In this document: one piece after another, positions 8,458 to 18,060 of the stretch
Layout: every line of letters begins with the position of its first letter
How positions within the stretch are numbered: position 1 is the first letter of the stretch
Assembly: GCF_000427805.1 (NCBI RefSeq)
Contig: NZ_ATYS01000002.1
Coordinates: 190 to 64,189 of the forward strand
Direction of reading: 5' to 3'
From: Budvicia aquatica DSM 5075 = ATCC 35567
Lineage (GTDB): Bacteria > Pseudomonadota > Gammaproteobacteria > Enterobacterales > Enterobacteriaceae
Length of the DNA stretch: 64,000 nucleotides
Translations under genes and position numbers: made by a program
The notes under the pieces: model-generated
The model's input: the letters and a program-made list of their open reading frames with translations, nothing else
What the model was told of the DNA's origin: nothing
The model's database searches: none

Positions 8458-8644
8458 GACTTATCCCTTAAAATTCACTTAACTGCCTTTAAAATAAGCA
8501 ACCGGCAGGCATCATCGATAGGTCAGGCCGGTATCAAAATACTGCTCAGGTTTACCGGCGGGTTATTTCAACTGATTAAAGGGATAAAAAAGAATAATAG
8601 CGCTATCCACTCATTGACGATTAATTAGGCGTAATGGCAATTAG

Positions 8645-8660
8645 TGTGATGCAGCGCACA
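8645..8660. promoter_or_regulatory. CRP-like site upstream of btsT
   Basis: TGTGATGCAGCGCACA matches the CRP consensus TGTGA-N6-TCACA at 9 of 10 fixed positions. It lies about 265 bases before the btsT start, in the 523-base gap (8403-8925) that otherwise holds only the tRNA promoter. Carbon-starvation transporters of this family are commonly cAMP-CRP dependent. The long distance means the transcript start would have to lie well upstream of the gene. Confidence 0.5.
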
Positions 8661-8925
8661 AAATAGTCGATTATTCTATAAAACCACTCATTTCTTCTAT
8701 AACCATTCACCATTCGATTTTAACCGCTTAGTCGGCAGATCAAACCGCTGACTGAAATTGTCATATTATCCTTTTATCAGACTCATGATAATGCCCCGTC
8801 ACAACTGCACTCCTCCTTTACTGGGGGCGTAATTACCTTTGTCCGGATTAAGCAGCCGCTTATTAAAAAAATATAAAACCGGGCCAATGATTCAGTTTTA
8901 CCAATAGAAATAAAAAGGATACCTC

Positions 8926-11079
8926 ATGAAAAAAGAAGGGATATTAAAGCACATCCCTTGGGTGCTGTTAGCTATGCTCGGTGCAGGTTGCCTGGGTGTA
9001 GTTGCACTACGCCGTGGTGAAAGCATCAGCGCCCTATGGATTATTGTTGCTTCGATCTCTGTGTATCTGGTGGCTTATCGTTACTACAGCCTGTATATCG
9101 CCACTAAGGTGATGAAGCTGGATGCCACCAGAGCAACGCCGGCCGTTGTTAATAACGATGGCTTAAACTACGTACCGACTAACAAAAACGTATTATTCGG
9201 TCACCACTTTGCTGCTATCGCCGGTGCCGGTCCTCTGGTAGGTCCTGTACTTGCCGCTCAGGTCGGTTATTTACCCGGTACCCTTTGGCTGCTGGCCGGG
9301 GTTGTGTTGGCGGGTGCGGTACAAGACTTTATGGTGCTGTTTATCTCAACGCGCCGTAACGGTGGCTCTTTAGGTGAGATCATTAAAAAGGAAATGGGTC
9401 CGGTTCCGGGTACCATTGCGCTGTTTGGCTGCTTTCTGATTATGATCATCATTCTGGCGGTACTTGCCCTGATCGTGGTTAAAGCCTTGGCTGAAAGCCC
9501 GTGGGGTGTGTTCACCGTGTGTTCCACGGTACCGATCGCGCTGTTTATGGGCGTTTATATGCGCTTTCTGCGCCTGGGCCGCGTGGGTGAAATCTCCGTT
9601 ATTGGTATTGTCTTGCTGGTTGCATCAATCTGGTTCGGTGGCGTTATCGCTCACGACCCGTATTGGGGCCCGGCGTTAACCTTTAAAGATACCACCATCA
9701 CCTATACGCTGATTGGTTATGCCTTTGTTTCTGCTTTGCTGCCGGTATGGTTAATTCTGGCACCGCGCGACTATCTGGCGACCTTCCTGAAAATCGGCGT
9801 TATCGTTGGCTTAGCCATTGGTATTGTTATCCTTAACCCAGATTTAAAAATGCCTGCCGTGACGCAGTTCGTTGATGGCACCGGACCGGTCTGGAAAGGC
9901 TCACTGTTCCCGTTCTTATTTATTACTATTGCCTGTGGTGCGGTTTCCGGCTTCCACGCATTAATCGCTTCCGGTACGACTCCAAAGCTGCTGGCCTGCG
10001 AAACAGACGCGCGTTTTATCGGCTATGGCGCAATGTTGATGGAATCTTTCGTGGCAATTATGGCACTGGTAGCGGCTTCTATTATCGAGCCGGGCCTGTA
10101 CTTTGCCATGAACACCCCTCCGGCAGCGTTAGGCATTACCATGCCGGATCTGCACAGACTGGGTACGGCTGATGCGCCAATGATCATGGAGTCATTGCGC
10201 GGCGTCACCACTCAGGCGGCAGCGACCGTTAGCTCTTGGGGATTTGTTATCAGCCCTGAGCAGATCTTACAAACGGCGAAAGATATCGGTGAACCTTCAG
10301 TACTGAACCGTGCCGGCGGTGCTCCGACGTTAGCCGTTGGTATTGCTCACGTATTCCACCAAATCATTCCGGCAGCAGATATGGGCTTCTGGTACCACTT
10401 TGGTATTCTGTTCGAAGCACTGTTTATTTTGACCGCACTGGATGCAGGTACCCGTTCTGGCCGCTTTATGCTGCAAGACTTACTGGGTAACTTCGTGCCG
10501 TTCCTGAAGAAAACTGACTCTCTGGTTGCCGGTATCATCGGTACTGCCGGCTGCGTTGGTCTGTGGGGCTACCTGCTGTATCAAGGCGTAGTCGATCCAC
10601 TGGGCGGCGTGAAGAGCCTGTGGCCGTTGTTCGGTATTTCTAACCAGATGTTAGCCGCAGTGGCGCTGGTACTGGGTACCGTTGTACTGATTAAGATGAA
10701 GCGTGCCAAGTACATTTGGGTTACCGTTATCCCGGCCGTTTGGTTACTGATCTGTACTACTTATGCACTGGGTCTGAAACTGTTCAGCGACAATCCACAG
10801 CTGGAAGGCTTCTTCTACCTAGCCAACGATTACAAACGTAAAATCGCTGAAGGCGGTGCCGATCTGACAGCACAGCAGATTGCTAATATGAACCACATTG
10901 TTATTAACAACTATACCAATGCCGGTCTGAGCATCCTGTTCCTGTTAGTGGTTTACAGCATCATTTTCTACGGCTTTAGAACGGCTATCGCAGCACACAA
11001 AAACCCGGAACGTACCGATCAGGAAACCCCTTATGTACCGGTTCCTGAAGGCGGGGTTCAAGTGTCGTCTCATCACTAA
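8926..11079 (+). CDS. btsT: Pyruvate/H+ symporter BtsT (CstA family)
   Basis: This 717-residue inner-membrane protein has many transmembrane helices and belongs to the CstA/BtsT peptide-or-pyruvate transporter family. The N-terminus (KHIPWVLLAMLGAGCLGVVA) and the family block NVLFGHHFAAIAGAGPLVG are seen. The start resembles E. coli BtsT (YjiY) more than CstA, which begins differently. The gene is followed by yjiX and yjiA, exactly the E. coli btsT-yjiX-yjiA order, which supports BtsT over CstA (normally next to ybdD/ybdH). BtsT is a high-affinity pyruvate importer controlled by the BtsSR LytTR-type system; those regulators are not in this window. The start is set by AAAGGA eight bases upstream. 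Confidence 0.92.
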   Translation: MKKEGILKHIPWVLLAMLGAGCLGVVALRRGESISALWIIVASISVYLVAYRYYSLYIATKVMKLDATRATPAVVNNDGLNYVPTNKNVLFGHHFAAIAGAGPLVGPVLAAQVGYLPGTLWLLAGVVLAGAVQDFMVLFISTRRNGGSLGEIIKKEMGPVPGTIALFGCFLIMIIILAVLALIVVKALAESPWGVFTVCSTVPIALFMGVYMRFLRLGRVGEISVIGIVLLVASIWFGGVIAHDPYWGPALTFKDTTITYTLIGYAFVSALLPVWLILAPRDYLATFLKIGVIVGLAIGIVILNPDLKMPAVTQFVDGTGPVWKGSLFPFLFITIACGAVSGFHALIASGTTPKLLACETDARFIGYGAMLMESFVAIMALVAASIIEPGLYFAMNTPPAALGITMPDLHRLGTADAPMIMESLRGVTTQAAATVSSWGFVISPEQILQTAKDIGEPSVLNRAGGAPTLAVGIAHVFHQIIPAADMGFWYHFGILFEALFILTALDAGTRSGRFMLQDLLGNFVPFLKKTDSLVAGIIGTAGCVGLWGYLLYQGVVDPLGGVKSLWPLFGISNQMLAAVALVLGTVVLIKMKRAKYIWVTVIPAVWLLICTTYALGLKLFSDNPQLEGFFYLANDYKRKIAEGGADLTAQQIANMNHIVINNYTNAGLSILFLLVVYSIIFYGFRTAIAAHKNPERTDQETPYVPVPEGGVQVSSHH

Positions 11080-11226
11080 TGGTGGTTTAACGAATACGGG
11101 TATAATGCAAATTATCCCGTATTTATTGAAGACTTGATACCAAAGGGCACGGCAAATGCTGTGCCCTCTATCCAATTGGACTTACGGAAAATCGCTACGG
11201 TAGATACATTTTCCCCGGAGAAAGAC

Positions 11227-11430
11227 ATGTTCGGAAATCTCGGTCAGGCAGGTAAATATCTAGGACAGGCGGCCCGTATGTTAATCGGTGTCCCTGACTA
11301 TGATACGTATGTCCAGCATATGAAAACTAATCATCCGGACAAACCGGTAATGACCTATGAAGAGTTTTTCCGTGAACGTCAGGAAGCCCGTTACGGCGGA
11401 AGTGGCGAAGGCGGCATGCGCTGCTGCTAA
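11227..11430 (+). CDS. yjiX: YjiX/YbdD family small protein
   Basis: A 67-residue cytoplasmic protein of the DUF466 (YbdD/YjiX) family, matching E. coli YjiX in length. It begins [19 protein letters not shown] and ends in MRCC. Members of this family always accompany CstA/BtsT transporters and are thought to be needed for their function. The chosen ATG has GGAG 8 bases upstream. An in-frame extension to 11134 lacks a ribosome site and family similarity. It lies 147 bases after btsT and 17 bases before yjiA, probably as one transcript. Confidence 0.9.
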   Translation: MFGNLGQAGKYLGQAARMLIGVPDYDTYVQHMKTNHPDKPVMTYEEFFRERQEARYGGSGEGGMRCC

Positions 11431-11447
11431 AATACTAAGGAACGAAT

Positions 11448-12413
11448 ATGAAACCCATTGCAGTCACTATTCTTACCGGCTTTTTGGGTGCAGGTAAAAC
11501 CACCCTATTACGCCATATCCTGAACGAAAACCACGGCTACAAAATTGCCGTTATCGAAAACGAATTTGGCGAAGTGCCGATCGATAACACCATTATCGGC
11601 GATCGTGCCAGCCGTATCACTACCCTCAGCAACGGCTGTATCTGTTGCAGTAAATCCAATGAACTGGAAGACGCTCTGCTCGATCTGTTAGACGGGGTCG
11701 ATCAAGGCCAGCTTGAGTTTGACCGGCTGATTATTGAATGTACCGGTATGGCCGATCCCGGTCCGATTATCCAAACCTTTTTCTCACATCCGGTTATCTG
11801 TCAACGCTTCCTGCTGGATGGCATCCTTACCTTAGTTGACGCGGTACATGCCGATGAGCAGCTGAACAAGTTTACTATCTCACAGGCTCAGGTTGGTTAT
11901 GCAGACCGCCTATTACTGACTAAAACCGACGTAGCAGCGGATTGTGAAGGGTTAATTCAGCGCTTACGATTAATCAACTCCCGTGCACCGGTTTATCAGG
12001 TGACCCACGGCGAGATTGACCTCAGCATATTGTTTGATATCGACGGCTTTGTGCTGAATGATAAAATTGATATTACCGAGCCGACTCCGCTATTTCGCCG
12101 TATTCCACAGCCGCAAAATAATATTCAGTCGATTGTGATTTATCATCACCAGCCGGTTGAGCTGAAACAAATTTCAGACTTAATGGAAAGCCTGCTGCTG
12201 GAGTTTGCAGATAATCTGCTGCGTTATAAAGGCATCTTATCCATCAATGGCGATCCCCGTCGTCTGCTGTTTCAGGGCGTACAGCGTCTGTATAGCGCCG
12301 ACTGGGACACCGAATGGCAACCGGATGAAGAACGTAAGAGTACGATGGTATTTATCGGTATTGATTTGCCGGAAGATAAAATCCGCACTAAGTTTGCGGA
12401 GTTGGAGAGTTAA
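11448..12413 (+). CDS. yjiA: COG0523 G3E-type GTPase YjiA
   Basis: A 321-residue member of the CobW/COG0523 metal-related GTPases. It has the P-loop GFLGAGKTTLL at residues 9-19, the zinc-binding CxCC motif in NGCICCS at about 63-69, ECTG as Walker B and TKTD as the guanine-specificity motif. The C-terminal CobW domain reads LLRYKGILSINGDPRRLLFQG. E. coli YjiA binds zinc and cobalt through the CxCC motif and hydrolyses GTP; its client is not established. The sequence is very close to the E. coli protein throughout, and the position after yjiX confirms the call. Confidence 0.93.
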   Translation: MKPIAVTILTGFLGAGKTTLLRHILNENHGYKIAVIENEFGEVPIDNTIIGDRASRITTLSNGCICCSKSNELEDALLDLLDGVDQGQLEFDRLIIECTGMADPGPIIQTFFSHPVICQRFLLDGILTLVDAVHADEQLNKFTISQAQVGYADRLLLTKTDVAADCEGLIQRLRLINSRAPVYQVTHGEIDLSILFDIDGFVLNDKIDITEPTPLFRRIPQPQNNIQSIVIYHHQPVELKQISDLMESLLLEFADNLLRYKGILSINGDPRRLLFQGVQRLYSADWDTEWQPDEERKSTMVFIGIDLPEDKIRTKFAELES

Positions 12414-12496
12414 CGCCAGGCTTGTTCTGTATTCGCCTGTACGTATTAAAAAGAGCGGATAGTTAAGCACCTCTGCATCATATCAGCCCCCATTTT

Positions 12497-12652
12497 CGTC
12501 ATCCTGTTGAAAAACGGAACGCTTAACCGTAGGCGAAGTAAACATTCGCATCGCGAATGGTCCGAAGGGTGAGCGAAGCGAGTCATCCATCCCTTAGGCC
12601 AAGTGCTAGTTGGTTAGCGAAAACCAGGATCCTCGCTTTCGCGAGGATGACG
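12497..12652 (+). repeat. 156-bp repeat unit, first tandem copy
   Basis: The unit starts CGTCATCC and ends GGATGACG (an inverted terminal pair). It contains an inner palindrome CATTCGCATCGCGAATG and a GCTTTCGC hairpin near its right end. It is nearly identical over its whole length to the unit at 12667-12822, and part of it matches 78-166. The unit lies after the yjiA stop and encodes nothing supportable. The TIR-like ends suggest a non-autonomous mobile (MITE-like) or REP-like element. Confidence 0.8.
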
Positions 12653-12666
12653 GAGGTGGGCCTTTT

Positions 12667-12822
12667 CGTCATCCCGTTGAAAAACGGAACGCGTAGCCGT
12701 AGGCGAAGCAAACATTCGCATCGCGAATGGCCTGAAGGGGGAGCGAAGCGAGTCATCCAGCCCTTAGGCCGAGTATAAGTTTGTTAGTTAAAACCTGGAT
12801 CCCCGCTTTCGCGGGGATGACG
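12667..12822 (+). repeat. 156-bp repeat unit, second tandem copy
   Basis: Same length, ends and orientation as the unit at 12497-12652, separated by 14 bases. The right-end hairpin (CCCCGC TTTC GCGGGG) is followed by ATGACG. It lies just downstream of the minus-strand csqR stop, so it may also act as a transcription boundary between yjiA and csqR. Confidence 0.8.
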
Positions 12823-12854
12823 AGGAGAGGGGGGATATCACTTTCATAAATAGC

Positions 12855-13646
12855 TTAGTCAAAGTCATCCAGAGAAGAAATATGAACTTCAACCTGGCTT
12901 TGCTTCAGGCGAGAGGCCAGCTGAGCCGGAGGCTGTTGATCGGTAAATAAGGCTGAGGCCTGGCTGACATTCCCAATTTCAACCGCGGCTGAAGAGTGAT
13001 ATTTAGTATGATCCGCAGCCAATAACAGGTGGCGAGAGTGGGCAATCATCGCTTTGACAATCGCCGCTTCGTTCACGTCAAACTCCAGAATGGTGCCATC
13101 GTTTTCAAGCGCGCCCATGCTGGTAATCAGATAGTCTGCACGGAACCCTTCGACAAACGCGACGGCGCTGGGGCCGATAATGCCGCCGTTATGCGGGCGG
13201 ATGGTGCCGCCGGGAACCATCACTTCAAATTCGGTATGCTTATAGAGAATATGGGCTACCCGCAGGCTGTTGGTGATAATACGCAGGTTTTTACGTACTT
13301 CCAGCGCTCTGGCAATATGCTCAACGGTGGTACCGATGGTAATAAACAGGGTCGAGCCATCGGAGATATAGTCAGCGATATCTCTGGCAATGGCCATTTT
13401 CTCGTTGGTATAGGAGATTTCCCGCTGTTCAAACGCAGTATTTATGACGCTTGATGCTCTGCCTGCGCCTCCGTGGTGGCGTGATATCAGGCCCATATCG
13501 CTGAGCTTGCGAATATCACGGCGCACTGTTTGAGTAGAAACATCCAGTATCAGAGCCAGATCTTCAATATTCATATAACCGCGTTCGGTTATCAGGGTAA
13601 TTAAATGATCGTGTCTCGGATTCCCCGTTAATTCAGTCAAACTCAT
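12855..13646 (-). CDS. csqR: DeoR-family regulator of sulfoquinovose catabolism
   Basis: A 263-residue DeoR-type repressor, matching E. coli CsqR (YihW, 261 residues) from the start MSLTELTGNPRHD onward. The N-terminal winged helix (residues about 8-60; TQTVRRDIRKLSDMGLISRHHGG) is followed by a sugar-phosphate-binding DeoRC domain (FITIGTTVEHIARAL; ITSMGALENDGTILEFDVNEA). An in-frame extension upstream of 13646 has no similarity and was rejected. In E. coli it represses the yih genes and is released by sulfoquinovose-pathway sugars. It follows yihV on the same strand with 128 bases between, a gap that may hold a decayed palindromic repeat and a separate promoter. Confidence 0.93.
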   Translation of the reverse strand: MSLTELTGNPRHDHLITLITERGYMNIEDLALILDVSTQTVRRDIRKLSDMGLISRHHGGAGRASSVINTAFEQREISYTNEKMAIARDIADYISDGSTLFITIGTTVEHIARALEVRKNLRIITNSLRVAHILYKHTEFEVMVPGGTIRPHNGGIIGPSAVAFVEGFRADYLITSMGALENDGTILEFDVNEAAIVKAMIAHSRHLLLAADHTKYHSSAAVEIGNVSQASALFTDQQPPAQLASRLKQSQVEVHISSLDDFD

Positions 13647-13774
13647 CCTAAATCTCCCACAAATAGACATAACCCCTGATACTTCAAGTTGCAGCAGCAT
13701 TGCCGTGTCGCTCGCCTTTTTGGGGCAGCACGCTGGCTTTATTGCTCTGCACCTCAAAGCATTCAGGCTTCATA

Positions 13775-14671
13775 TTATACAAAAAGTGACAAAAATGCGT
13801 CTGTTTGATCGCGATCCGGAATACCTGCACGTCCGCCGGGGCGGGTACATTTTAGTGCTGCCACCGCATTAGCGAAACGTACGGCACGATCTATCGGTTG
13901 GTTTTCTGCCAGCGCAAAAGCCAGCGAACCGTGGAAGACATCCCCGGCGCCCGTGGTATCAACCACTTCGACCTTAAATCCATCTTGCTGACATAAGGCC
14001 TGTTGTTCCAGCCAAGAGCAGCCGGATTTACCCTGAGTGACATACACAATACCCGATGTCATTTCGTCAGCCAGCTTGAGCGCTTTTGTCATATTTTTTT
14101 CACCGGTGGCTTTAATCAACCCCGGTTCAGAGAATGCGGCATGATCAGCCAGCCGGATTAAGGACAAAATGCTCTGTGGTGTAACGTCTGCATCTAGCAG
14201 GGTTGTTACTCCGGCGGCTCTGGCCCGAGTAAAGGCAAACTCGGTACCTTCATGCCAGCGAACGTCGGCCAACACCATGTCATATTGGCTAAAATCGATG
14301 GTTTCCATCCAGCCGGTATCAGTGGGCAGGTCAGGGCTCGGGTAGTTAATAATGATTCTCTCACCCTGTTTATCAACCAAAATGGCGGACTGGGTAGAGC
14401 GTGCCTGATGAACAACTCGGGTCAGTGCCGTATTGACCCCGGCATTCTCTAGCTCACTGAGCAGCGTTTGACCAGCTGCGTCATCACCGACGCGACCGAT
14501 AAAATCAACGCTGGCCCCCAGTCGGGCTGCGGCTACCGCCGCCGTTGCTGCCGGGCCACCGCCGATCTCTTTATAGTCCTGTGCAACATATTTTCCGCCG
14601 CCATCGGGCAGGTTTTCAACGTAATACAGGCGATCCTGAACCGCTATGCCAACACACGCGATTTTTATCAT
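13775..14671 (-). CDS. yihV: 6-deoxy-6-sulfofructose kinase
   Basis: This 298-residue PfkB/ribokinase-family sugar kinase has the same length as E. coli YihV. It phosphorylates 6-deoxy-6-sulfofructose to the 1-phosphate in the sulfo-EMP pathway. Seen are the N-terminal family block GGGPAATAAVAAARLGA and the C-terminal catalytic signature DTTGAGDVFHGSLAFALA, with the catalytic Asp in GAGD. CTRPGGRAGIP is near the end. It is divergent from yihU across a 306-base control region and reads toward csqR. The sequence is close to the E. coli enzyme along its whole length. Confidence 0.94.
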   Translation of the reverse strand: MIKIACVGIAVQDRLYYVENLPDGGGKYVAQDYKEIGGGPAATAAVAAARLGASVDFIGRVGDDAAGQTLLSELENAGVNTALTRVVHQARSTQSAILVDKQGERIIINYPSPDLPTDTGWMETIDFSQYDMVLADVRWHEGTEFAFTRARAAGVTTLLDADVTPQSILSLIRLADHAAFSEPGLIKATGEKNMTKALKLADEMTSGIVYVTQGKSGCSWLEQQALCQQDGFKVEVVDTTGAGDVFHGSLAFALAENQPIDRAVRFANAVAALKCTRPGGRAGIPDRDQTDAFLSLFV

Positions 14672-14689
14672 TGTCAGACTCCTTGGTTG

Positions 14690-14815
14690 ATATCCCCGTC
14701 ATACCTCAAGCGGCATTTTTGTTGGCTGGGTCGGCTTACCTCAGTCACATCGTTATCTATGCTCCTGTGGTCTCACTGACTTGCCGCCTCAATGCTACCT
14801 GAATTACGTTGGGTC
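14690..14815. repeat. Enterobacterial palindromic repeat in the yihV-yihU gap
   Basis: The block from CCCGTCATACCTCAAG to CTGAATTACGTTGGG can fold on itself: the outer parts (GTCATACCTCAAG..., ...CTACCTGAATTACG) and the inner part (TTGGCTGGG... / ...TATGCTCCTG...) resemble the long imperfect palindromes common between genes of Yersinia and Serratia. It lies on the yihV side of the control region and would be in the 5' untranslated part of the yihV transcript or its promoter. A possible degenerate relative (ACTTCAAGTTGCAGCAGC) begins at 13681 upstream of csqR. The family name is inference from memory. Confidence 0.5.
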
Positions 14816-14870
14816 TAAATGTCAGATATTGATTTTATCTGTCCATTTTAATTCAAATAAATGTTAAAAG

Positions 14871-14886
14871 AGTGATGAGTGTCACT
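14871..14886. promoter_or_regulatory. CRP-like site in the yihV-yihU divergent promoter
   Basis: AGTGATGAGTGTCACT is a perfect GTGA-N6-TCAC palindrome core of a CRP site, about 92 bases before yihU and 200 before yihV. A cAMP-CRP site here fits catabolite control of sulfoquinovose use together with CsqR. Confidence 0.6.
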
Positions 14887-14977
14887 TTAATTACTTAAAA
14901 TTACAAATAACATCATTTCAGTTCCAGAATATGACAAAAATGAACATTAGTTATCAATAACGATCAGGAGGTGGAGA

Positions 14978-15874
14978 ATGGCGCTTATCGCATTTATCGG
15001 GTTAGGGCAGATGGGATCGCCGATGGCTGCCAACCTGATTAAACAAGGTCATCAGTTGACAGTATATGACATTAGCCCGCAGGCGGTAGAGGGATTAGTC
15101 AGTTGCGGGGCAAAAGCGGCGGCCAGTCCGGCGCAGGCGGCCAAAGGGGCTGAGTTTGTTATTACCATGCTGCCAAACGGTGATTTAGTTCAGCGCGTAT
15201 TATTCGGGGAAAACGGCGTAGCAGAGACATTGTCACCGCGAGCGCTGGTGATTGATATGTCAACCATTCACCCGCTTCAGAGCGATAGCTTATGCCGGGA
15301 AATGCAACAGCGCGGATTCAGCTATATGGACGCACCGGTAGGCCGTACGTCTGAGCAGGCCGTTACCGGAACGCTACTGATTCTGGCCGGCGGAACCGCA
15401 GAGCAGGTAGCGCGGGCTAACGACATTCTGATGTGCATGGGCTCTGAGTTGGTGAACTGCCAAGGGCCGGGCATGGGGATCAGAGTCAAACTGATCAATA
15501 ACTATATGAGCATTGCACTGAACGCGCTGTCGGCCGAGGCTGCGGTGCTGTGTGAGGCGCTGGGACTGCCTTTTGATGTGGCGCTTCAGGTAATGAGCGG
15601 AACTCCGGCCGGTAAGGGACACTTCACCACCTCTTGGCCGAATAAGGTGCTAAAAGGCGATCTTTCACCGGCCTTTATGATCGACCTTGCACACAAAGAT
15701 TTGGGGATTGCACTCGACGTAGCCAATCAGCTCCACGTTCCGATGCCGCTCGGTGCTGCCTCTCGGGAGGTTTACAACCAGGCTCGCGCCGCCGGTCGGG
15801 GTAAGCAGGACTGGACAGCTATTTTAGAACAGGTTCGAATCTGTGCCGGATTAAGCCCAAAAGTAAAACTGTAA
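14978..15874 (+). CDS. yihU: 3-sulfolactaldehyde reductase
   Basis: This 298-residue protein belongs to the beta-hydroxyacid dehydrogenase family and has the same length as E. coli YihU. It reduces 3-sulfolactaldehyde with NADH to DHPS, the sulfonate excreted by the sulfo-EMP pathway. Seen are the N-terminal Rossmann motif [13 protein letters not shown] (residues 8-20), the substrate-binding block [20 protein letters not shown], and the catalytic Lys in [14 protein letters not shown] at about 171. GGAGGTGGAG upstream of the ATG is a strong ribosome site. It is the first gene of the plus-strand operon, 22 bases before yihT. Confidence 0.95.
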   Translation: MALIAFIGLGQMGSPMAANLIKQGHQLTVYDISPQAVEGLVSCGAKAAASPAQAAKGAEFVITMLPNGDLVQRVLFGENGVAETLSPRALVIDMSTIHPLQSDSLCREMQQRGFSYMDAPVGRTSEQAVTGTLLILAGGTAEQVARANDILMCMGSELVNCQGPGMGIRVKLINNYMSIALNALSAEAAVLCEALGLPFDVALQVMSGTPAGKGHFTTSWPNKVLKGDLSPAFMIDLAHKDLGIALDVANQLHVPMPLGAASREVYNQARAAGRGKQDWTAILEQVRICAGLSPKVKL

Positions 15875-15896
15875 CGATTTAACTAAGGATATATGA

Positions 15897-16775
15897 ATGA
15901 ATAGCTACACCATTAAAGACATTACCCGACCTTCTGGTGGTTTTGCCATGTTGGCCGTTGATCAGCGAGAAGCAATGCGCTTAATGTTTGTTGCGGCGGG
16001 CATCAAAGCCCCGGTAAGCGATCAAGTCTTAACGGATTTCAAAGTTAACGCTGCCAAAATATTATCACCATATGCTTCAGCTATCTTGGTTGATCAGCAA
16101 TTTTGTTATAAGCAAGTCGTCGAGCAAAAGGCTATCGCAAAAAGCTGTTCAATGATTGTTGCTGTAGATGAGTTTATTCCAGGAAATGGTATTCCTGTTG
16201 ACAGCGTAGTGATTGATAAAAATATCAATCCACAAGCGGTTAAAAAAGACGGCGGAAAAGCACTGAAGTTATTGGTGTTATGGCGTAGCGATGAGGATCC
16301 ACAACAACGGTTGAGTATGGTTAAAGAATTTAACCAGCTATGTCATGCCAATGGCCTAGTTAGCATTATTGAACCCGTTGTTCGGCCGCCGCGTTGTGGT
16401 GATAAGTTCGATCGTGAACAAGCCATTATCGATGCTGCAAGAGAATTGGGTGACAGTGGTGCTGACCTTTACAAAGTGGAAATGCCACTGTCTGGTAAAG
16501 GCTCACAGCAAGAACTTCTTACTGCATCTCAAAAGCTAAATGAACATATCAATATGCCTTGGGTCATCCTCTCTTCAGGTGTCGATGAAAAACTGTTTCC
16601 TCGAGCGGTCCGCGTTGCAATGACTGCCGGAGCATCTGGCTTTCTAGCTGGTCGCGCCGTATGGTCATCGGTAGTTGGCTTACCTGACACTGAACTTATG
16701 CTAAGAGATATCTCGGTACCTAAGCTACAGCGATTAGGCGAGATTGTTGATGAAATAATGGCTCGCCGTAGCTAA
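15897..16775 (+). CDS. yihT: 6-deoxy-6-sulfofructose-1-phosphate aldolase
   Basis: This 292-residue class I aldolase, the same length as E. coli YihT, splits 6-deoxy-6-sulfofructose-1-phosphate into DHAP and 3-sulfolactaldehyde. The (beta/alpha)8 fold of the LacD/SqvT type is implied by [16 protein letters not shown] at the start, [11 protein letters not shown] in the middle, the Schiff-base Lys in [10 protein letters not shown] at about 193, and [13 protein letters not shown] plus [12 protein letters not shown] at the end. AAGGA is seven bases before the chosen ATG. Base composition here looks AT-richer than in yihU just upstream. Confidence 0.95.
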   Translation: MNSYTIKDITRPSGGFAMLAVDQREAMRLMFVAAGIKAPVSDQVLTDFKVNAAKILSPYASAILVDQQFCYKQVVEQKAIAKSCSMIVAVDEFIPGNGIPVDSVVIDKNINPQAVKKDGGKALKLLVLWRSDEDPQQRLSMVKEFNQLCHANGLVSIIEPVVRPPRCGDKFDREQAIIDAARELGDSGADLYKVEMPLSGKGSQQELLTASQKLNEHINMPWVILSSGVDEKLFPRAVRVAMTAGASGFLAGRAVWSSVVGLPDTELMLRDISVPKLQRLGEIVDEIMARRS

Positions 16776-16791
16776 TTAGGGATGCTGGATT

Positions 16792-18033
16792 ATGAAATGG
16801 TTTAATACGTTAAGTCACAATCGCTGGCTGGAGCAAGAGACTGACAGAGTTTTTGATTTCGGTAAGAATGCGGCAGTTTCTACAGGATTCGGTTGGCTGG
16901 GGAATAATGGTCGAGTTAGGGCCGATATGGGTACGCATCTGTGGATTACCGCTCGTATGCTGCACGTTTATTCTGTTGCTGCGTCGATGGGGCGCCCTGG
17001 CGCGTATCAACTTGTCGATCATGGTATTAACGCCCTTAACGGTGCTTTATTAGATAACGAATATGGTGGTTGGTACGCCTGCGTTAATGATGACGGGGTT
17101 GTTGATGCATCAAAACAGGGATATCAGCATTTTTTTGTCTTATTGGGGGCTGCCAGTGCTGTAACGACTGGGCATCCTAAAGCTCGAAAATTGTTAGATG
17201 ATGCTATCGCTATTATCGAAAAGTACTTCTGGAGCGAACAAGAGCAGATGTGTCTGGAGTCTTGGGACGAAGCGTTTAACGAAACTGAAGATTACCGTGG
17301 TGGCAACGCCAATATGCACGCTGTAGAAGCTTTTCTGATTGTTTACGATGTTACTCACGACCGCAAGTGGCTCGATCGGGCGTTACGGATTGCCTCAGTG
17401 ATTATTCATGACGTTGCCAGAAGTGGTGAATATCGAGTCAATGAACATTTTGATGCGCAATGGGCCCCTATCCGGGACTACAACAAAGAAAATCCAGCTC
17501 ACCGCTTTCGAGCCTATGGGGGAACTCCTGGGCATTGGATCGAATGGGCTCGCCTGATGTTACACCTTCGAGCTGCGTTAGAAGCTCGTTTTGAAACACC
17601 TCCTGACTGGTTATTAGATGATGCGAAAGGCTTATTTCATGCCACGATTCGTGATGCCTGGGCACCTGATGGTGCGGATGGTTTTGTCTACTCCGTTGAC
17701 TGGGAAGGAAAACCGATAGTGCGAGAAAGAGTGCGCTGGCCGATTGTTGAAGCAATGGGTACTGCCTACGCCCTTTATTCCGTTACTGGTGATGCACAGT
17801 ATGAAGCCTGGTACCAGAAGTGGTGGGATTACTGTACTAAATATTTAATGGATTATGAAAATGGTTCATGGTGGCAGGAGCTGGATACTGATAACAAAGT
17901 GACGACCAAAGTGTGGGACGGCAAGCAGGATATTTACCATCTGTTGCACTGTTTAGTCATTCCAAGATTACCGCTGGCTCCGGGATTAGCACCTGCCGTT
18001 GCCGCCGGTCTGTTGGATATAAACGCTAGGTAA
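16792..18033 (+). CDS. yihS: Sulfoquinovose isomerase
   Basis: A 413-residue member of the N-acylglucosamine 2-epimerase (AGE) superfamily, the same length as E. coli YihS. It interconverts sulfoquinovose and 6-deoxy-6-sulfofructose, the first committed step inside the cell. Seen are the alpha/alpha-barrel blocks [52 protein letters not shown] and [13 protein letters not shown], with the conserved histidines used for catalysis in the GHWIEW and DIYHLLH blocks. It lies 16 bases after yihT and 27 before yihR in one operon. Confidence 0.95.
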   Translation: MKWFNTLSHNRWLEQETDRVFDFGKNAAVSTGFGWLGNNGRVRADMGTHLWITARMLHVYSVAASMGRPGAYQLVDHGINALNGALLDNEYGGWYACVNDDGVVDASKQGYQHFFVLLGAASAVTTGHPKARKLLDDAIAIIEKYFWSEQEQMCLESWDEAFNETEDYRGGNANMHAVEAFLIVYDVTHDRKWLDRALRIASVIIHDVARSGEYRVNEHFDAQWAPIRDYNKENPAHRFRAYGGTPGHWIEWARLMLHLRAALEARFETPPDWLLDDAKGLFHATIRDAWAPDGADGFVYSVDWEGKPIVRERVRWPIVEAMGTAYALYSVTGDAQYEAWYQKWWDYCTKYLMDYENGSWWQELDTDNKVTTKVWDGKQDIYHLLHCLVIPRLPLAPGLAPAVAAGLLDINAR

Positions 18034-18060
18034 ATACGATATTTTGCAAGGAAGTTGGCT

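Noticed and set aside
8206..8628. 140-codon plus-strand ORF
   Set aside because: It runs across the tRNA-Leu gene, its terminator and its promoter, and has no recognisable protein content.
11134..11226. N-terminal extension of YjiX
   Set aside because: No ribosome site, no family similarity; ATG at 11227 has GGAG and gives the family length of 67.
12497..12822. Possible CRISPR-like array
   Set aside because: Only two 156-bp units with a 14-base gap and inner palindromes; there is no short repeat-spacer pattern and no cas genes.
13647..13757. N-terminal extension of CsqR
   Set aside because: The extra 37 residues have no family similarity; start MSLTELTG matches the E. coli protein.
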